Shown here piece after piece: positions 6,051 through 8,268 of a DNA stretch of 8,268 bases. The stretch is from assembly GCA_913773825.1 (NCBI GenBank), contig CAJYHH010000078.1, positions 1 through 8,268 of the forward strand. The letters are read 5' to 3'. The position numbers and the translations under genes were made by a program. The notes beneath the pieces are model-generated. The model saw only the letters and a program-made list of their open reading frames with translations. It searched no databases and was not told the origin of the DNA. The number at the start of each line of letters is the position of its first letter. Positions within the stretch are counted from its first letter, which is position 1. This DNA comes from Candidatus Sericytochromatia bacterium (lineage in GTDB: Bacteria; Cyanobacteriota; Sericytochromatia; UBA7694).

Positions 6051-7067
6051 ATGATACTTCGCTTTCTGATTCGTCGTATGGCCCTGATGGTGGTTATTCT
6101 CCTCAGCGTTTCTGTGATTGTATTTGGCGCTGTGCGCATGATTCCCGGCGACCCCGCCCAGTTAATTCTAGGTGAGCGCGCCACTGAAGAATCCCTGACT
6201 CGTTTACGGGCCCAGCTTGGTATCGACAAGCCACCGGTTGTGCAGTATGGAATTTTCCTTAAACGTGTTGTTACTGAAGGCAGCCTGGGCAATTCGATTG
6301 TCACAAACAATTCTGTGATTCAAGAAATCGGACAAAAATTTCCTGCGACCATGGAACTTGCCTTTGGTTCCATTATCATTGCGCTGTTAATTGGCGTGAC
6401 AACGGGTATTCTAGCAGCAGTCTATCGCAATTCCTGGATTGACAATCTCAGTATGGTCATGGCCTTAACCGGGGTTTCGATGCCGATTTTCTGGCTAGGC
6501 TTATTGCTGATGATGATTTTTTCGGCTTATCTGGGCGTGGTGCCTTTATCTGGCCGATTAAGCATTATTACAGATATTGAGCCGGTAACAGGCTTTTATC
6601 TCATCGACAGTCTCTTACAAGGTAATGGCTGGGCATTTATTGATGCTCTGCATCATCTAATTTTGCCAGCTGTCACCCTCGCCACTGTTCCCACCGCGAT
6701 TATTGCCCGTATGACTCGCGCCAGCATGCTGGAAGTGCTTGAGCAGGATTATATTAAAACCGCTCATGCCAAAGGCGTTGCCAAGCTCAAAGTTGTGTTG
6801 CACCACGCGCTACGCAATGCAGCAATCCCCATTACAACAATTGCGGGTCTTCAATTAGGTTTGTTGCTCAGCGGCGCGGTTCTAACTGAGACAATCTTTG
6901 CCTGGAACGGACTGGGCTCTTACGTTGTCAACGCGGTTAACGCCCGAGACTTTCCAGTTGTTCAAGGCTGTGTGCTTTTCTTTGCTTTTATGTTTGTACT
7001 GGTGAACTTACTGGTAGACATGAGCTACTTCATTCTTGACCCGCGTATTCGCGATAAAGGAATGTAA
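6051..7067 (+). CDS. Peptide/nickel-type ABC transporter permease, DppB/OppB family
   Basis: A 338-residue inner-membrane permease, one of the two membrane subunits of a Dpp/Opp-type importer for peptides, nickel or related solutes. The N-terminal helix (10-28) is followed by the family motif MIPGDPAQLIL at 30-40 and an extracytoplasmic LRAQLGID region at 52-59. Further hydrophobic segments lie near 101-123, 134-161, 203-220, 259-282 and 307-329. The EAA loop that contacts the ATPase is EQDYIKTAHAKGV at 231-243, followed by HHALRNAAIP. The C-terminal DPRIRDKG is typical of DppB. Length matches the family. I start at ATG 6051, giving MILRFLIRRM; a TTG at 6015 would add 12 residues but lies in the T-tract. 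The matching DppC permease, ATPases and binding protein are not next to it, which is unusual, since they normally form one operon. Its mRNA may depend on read-through from the tRNA. Confidence 0.93.
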   Translation: MILRFLIRRMALMVVILLSVSVIVFGAVRMIPGDPAQLILGERATEESLTRLRAQLGIDKPPVVQYGIFLKRVVTEGSLGNSIVTNNSVIQEIGQKFPATMELAFGSIIIALLIGVTTGILAAVYRNSWIDNLSMVMALTGVSMPIFWLGLLLMMIFSAYLGVVPLSGRLSIITDIEPVTGFYLIDSLLQGNGWAFIDALHHLILPAVTLATVPTAIIARMTRASMLEVLEQDYIKTAHAKGVAKLKVVLHHALRNAAIPITTIAGLQLGLLLSGAVLTETIFAWNGLGSYVVNAVNARDFPVVQGCVLFFAFMFVLVNLLVDMSYFILDPRIRDKGM

Positions 7068-7106
7068 GGCAAGAGAAAACTTAGGGCCGCAAGATACAGA
7101 ACTTAA

Positions 7107-7124
7107 ACTAGAACTTTCTCTAGT
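7107..7124 (+). other. Small AT-rich hairpin after the permease gene
   Basis: ACTAGA and TCTAGT pair around the loop ACTTTC, 39 bases after the permease stop codon. A second inverted repeat, ATTAAA-TC-TTTAAT, follows at 7126-7139. Neither is GC-rich nor followed by a U-tract, so they are weak candidates for the 3' end of the permease transcript. Confidence 0.25.
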
Positions 7125-7172
7125 AATTAAATCTTTAATCCTTTGGTTCTTTAATTTCTCTTCCAAAAAGCA

Positions 7173-7194
7173 AAACACCCCTGGCGGGGTGTTT
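7173..7194 (-). terminator. Intrinsic terminator of the SpoVS gene
   Basis: The 9-bp arms AAACACCCC (7173-7181) and GGGGTGTTT (7186-7194) enclose TGGC. On the minus strand the hairpin is followed by TGCTTTTTGG, a usable U-tract, 25 bases after the SpoVS stop codon. Reading rightwards there is only the TTT of the stem, so it is a weaker stop for the permease transcript. Confidence 0.8.
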
Positions 7195-7218
7195 GGTAAT
7201 AGTTAGGGTTTTTCCGCG

Positions 7219-7482
7219 TTAGCGGGATTCCACTTTAAAGCGAATCGCGGTCCGCTCTTCTCCATTAATCAGAATGTCCGAAAAAGATGGGGTGCAGATT
7301 AAATCCACACCGGCTGGAGCCATGTACCCCCTGGCAATGGCGATTGCCTTGACCGTTTGGTTGATTGCGCCAGCGCCAATGGCCTGCAGCTCACAAACCT
7401 TCCGTTCACGGATCACGCCGGCTATGGCACCTGCGACAGCAGAAGGCTGAGATGAGGATGCGACTTGCAATATCTGTACCAT
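7219..7482 (-). CDS. spoVS: SpoVS family protein (stage V sporulation protein S)
   Basis: An 87-residue protein recognisable along its full length as SpoVS: it keeps SAVAGAIAGVIRER (14-27), the signature QAIGAGAINQTVKAIAIARG (33-52), APAGVDLICTPSF (55-67) and the C-terminal INGEERTAIRF (72-82). Length equals the family norm. SpoVS has a small alpha/beta fold related to Alba-type nucleic-acid-binding proteins. In Bacillus subtilis it affects spore coat assembly and septation; homologues also occur in non-sporulating bacteria such as Thermus, so it is not proof of spores. It stands alone, with a terminator behind it and a promoter signal ahead. The ATG has only a weak AGG five bases upstream. 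It is divergent from the lipoprotein gene across a 407-base gap. Confidence 0.93.
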   Translation of the reverse strand: MVQILQVASSSQPSAVAGAIAGVIRERKVCELQAIGAGAINQTVKAIAIARGYMAPAGVDLICTPSFSDILINGEERTAIRFKVESR

Positions 7483-7536
7483 AAACCTATATTCGCTTTC
7501 TATTAAAAATTCTAGACGTTTATTTAGTCTGTCCTG

Positions 7537-7567
7537 ATTCTAACACGCGGCTCTTTGTCACTTTCAA
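7537..7567 (-). promoter_or_regulatory. Promoter of the SpoVS gene
   Basis: On the minus strand TTGAAA (7562-7567), a 19-base spacer and TAGAAT (7537-7542) preceded by TGT, an extended -10. The ten bases GTGTTAGAAT are identical to the -10 region of the tRNA promoter. The spacer is two bases longer than optimal, which the extended -10 may offset. A second TAGAAT at 7509-7514 is closer to the gene. Confidence 0.55.
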
Positions 7568-7732
7568 CGGGTTAGCATGCAGCTTTAATGCGCTTCTAAT
7601 ACACGTCGCTTATTCCTTTAATACAAATCTTAGTTTAGCCGCCAGCAACAAACGCCAAAAGCGCCAGTCTTTTGTCATCAAACTCCACAAACCACCGCCT
7701 CTTTTGGGCTAGGACTGTGATCCCTCCCCTTT

Positions 7733-7760
7733 TTGCAATGGCAGATGGGTATGCTATTAT
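7733..7760 (+). promoter_or_regulatory. Promoter of the lipoprotein gene
   Basis: TTGCAA at 7733-7738, a 16-base spacer, and TATTAT at 7755-7760 preceded by TGC, an extended -10. Transcription would start near 7767 and leave a leader of about 120 nt before the lipoprotein start codon. Confidence 0.6.
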
Positions 7761-7792
7761 TTTATGCAGTCCGAAAAGCAGCCACCTGTTGT

Positions 7793-7805
7793 TGAAACCG
7801 TTTCA
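7793..7805. promoter_or_regulatory. Perfect 13-bp palindrome, candidate operator
   Basis: TGAAAC-C-GTTTCA is an exact inverted repeat around a central C, about 26 bases downstream of the expected transcription start. The half-site and spacing resemble operators bound by LacI/GalR-type repressors, and a position just after the start would suit a roadblock repressor. No regulator gene is in view, so the binding protein is unknown. Confidence 0.4.
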
Positions 7806-7827
7806 TCACAGGGCACGTCTGTCATCC

Positions 7828-7850
7828 AAGCGCAATTAAGCGCAATTAAG
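7828..7850. repeat. 10-bp tandem repeat in the lipoprotein leader
   Basis: The unit AAGCGCAATT is repeated directly and followed by a further AAG, 2.3 copies in 23 bases. It is bordered exactly by TCATCC on both sides (7822-7827 and 7851-7856). It lies in the presumed untranslated leader, 39 bases before the start codon. Confidence 0.9.
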
Positions 7851-7889
7851 TCATCCGTACTGTGTCACCATTTACGTAGAGGAGCCACC

Positions 7890-8268
7890 ATGACCGTTAT
7901 GAAACGCTATCTTGCCATGGCAAGCGCGGCATCCCTTCTGATCACCAGCTGCCAAACCCCGCCGCAAGTGACAATGGACGTCTACCGCCTAGAAGGCAGT
8001 GTGATGGTTCCCAAAGACGACACTTCGATTAAGCCAGCCGAACAACAGACCTTTAGCGCAGCAAGCCTGCTGATGCCGAATGCCGAAGCCGCAACCGGAC
8101 TCGTTAATGTCCCGGCAGGTGTCGAAGTCCGTTTAATTCGGATTGACGATCAGGGACGCCCTGTTTCAGCTGAGCCTTTGGCTCGCACCATTACAGATGG
8201 CAACGGTCACTATAAGCTCGATATTCCAACTTCTCAGATCAGCCTGCCTTCTACCCAGCTTGTGCTTG
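7890..8268 (+). CDS. Lipoprotein with beta-sandwich repeat domain (3' end outside window)
   Basis: The visible 126 residues begin with a lipoprotein signal peptide: MTVMKRYLAM, a hydrophobic stretch and the lipobox LITSC, so Cys21 should be lipidated after cleavage. TPPQ follows, then a polar linker. Residues about 74-114 (VPAGVEVRLIRIDDQGRPV, then TITDGNGHYKLDIP) have the pattern of carboxypeptidase-regulatory or Cna-B-like transthyretin-type domains, in which a modified residue chain with a DGNGxY turn forms a beta-sandwich; such domains serve in surface binding or as spacers. The start is supported by AGAGGAG at 7878-7884, five bases before the ATG; an internal ATG at 7899 is too far from it. 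The C-terminus is not visible, so the main activity of the protein is unknown. It has its own promoter with a long leader. Confidence 0.85.
   Translation, partial: MTVMKRYLAMASAASLLITSCQTPPQVTMDVYRLEGSVMVPKDDTSIKPAEQQTFSAASLLMPNAEAATGLVNVPAGVEVRLIRIDDQGRPVSAEPLARTITDGNGHYKLDIPTSQISLPSTQLVL

Larger units (their letters stand above)
7483..7889. other. 407-base divergent intergenic region, SpoVS to lipoprotein
   Basis: This gap holds the leftward SpoVS promoter (7537-7567), the rightward lipoprotein promoter (7733-7760), and the lipoprotein leader with its palindrome (7793-7805) and tandem repeat (7828-7850). Between 7570 and 7730 I see no gene I can support, only a doubtful 22-codon minus-strand frame (7610-7678). 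No RNA gene was recognised. Confidence 0.6.

Noticed and set aside
7831..7850. Tandem repeat as a CRISPR remnant
   Set aside because: The units are ten bases long and contiguous, with no spacers and no cas genes.

Overview
The window is bacterial chromosome of moderate GC (roughly half) with short intergenic gaps, recognisable sigma70-type -10 boxes and GGAGG-type ribosome binding sites at some genes but not all. The host cannot be named from the sequence. A SpoVS homologue, a tRNA gene without an encoded CCA end, and two genes with a -10 box placed so close to the start codon that the mRNA may be leaderless fit lineages such as Deinococcus-Thermus, Chloroflexota, Armatimonadota, cyanobacterial relatives or Bacillota better than a typical enterobacterium. 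That placement is inference and weak. No phage genes, transposase, CRISPR array or rRNA was seen.

Layout. 1-1586 (minus): 5' part of a UvrD/PcrA/Rep-type superfamily 1 DNA helicase that runs off the left edge. 1801-2202 (plus): small protein with a signal peptide and a C-terminal membrane anchor, unrecognised. 2320-3276 (minus): secreted beta-propeller of SMP-30/gluconolactonase type, convergent with the previous gene; two large hairpins lie at their shared 3' ends. 3481-4614 (plus): divergent ASKHA-fold protein of the hydantoinase-like, H4MPT-linked C1-transfer (MfnF-like) family. 4649-5071 (plus): Nudix hydrolase with its own -10 box. 5091-5115: terminator between convergent genes. 5158-5760 (minus): charged, repetitive, amphipathic-helix protein with a perfect 33-bp internal tandem duplication. 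5930-6002 (plus): tRNA-Thr(CGU) with a good promoter and a T-tract. 6051-7067 (plus): DppB/OppB-type ABC permease with no partner genes in view. 7219-7482 (minus): SpoVS-family protein with terminator and promoter. 7890 to the right edge (plus): lipoprotein with a transthyretin/Cna-B-like beta-sandwich segment, behind a long leader with a palindrome and a short tandem repeat.

The genes look like a mixed housekeeping and envelope neighbourhood, mostly transcribed singly: strands alternate, most genes have their own promoter signal, and there is no obvious multi-gene operon apart from possible read-through from 3481-4614 into the Nudix gene and from the tRNA into the permease. I see no clear new defence or mobile system. 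The points most worth checking are the orphan MfnF-like gene, the two candidate leaderless genes, the regulatory leader of the lipoprotein gene, and the expanding repeat in the amphipathic protein.
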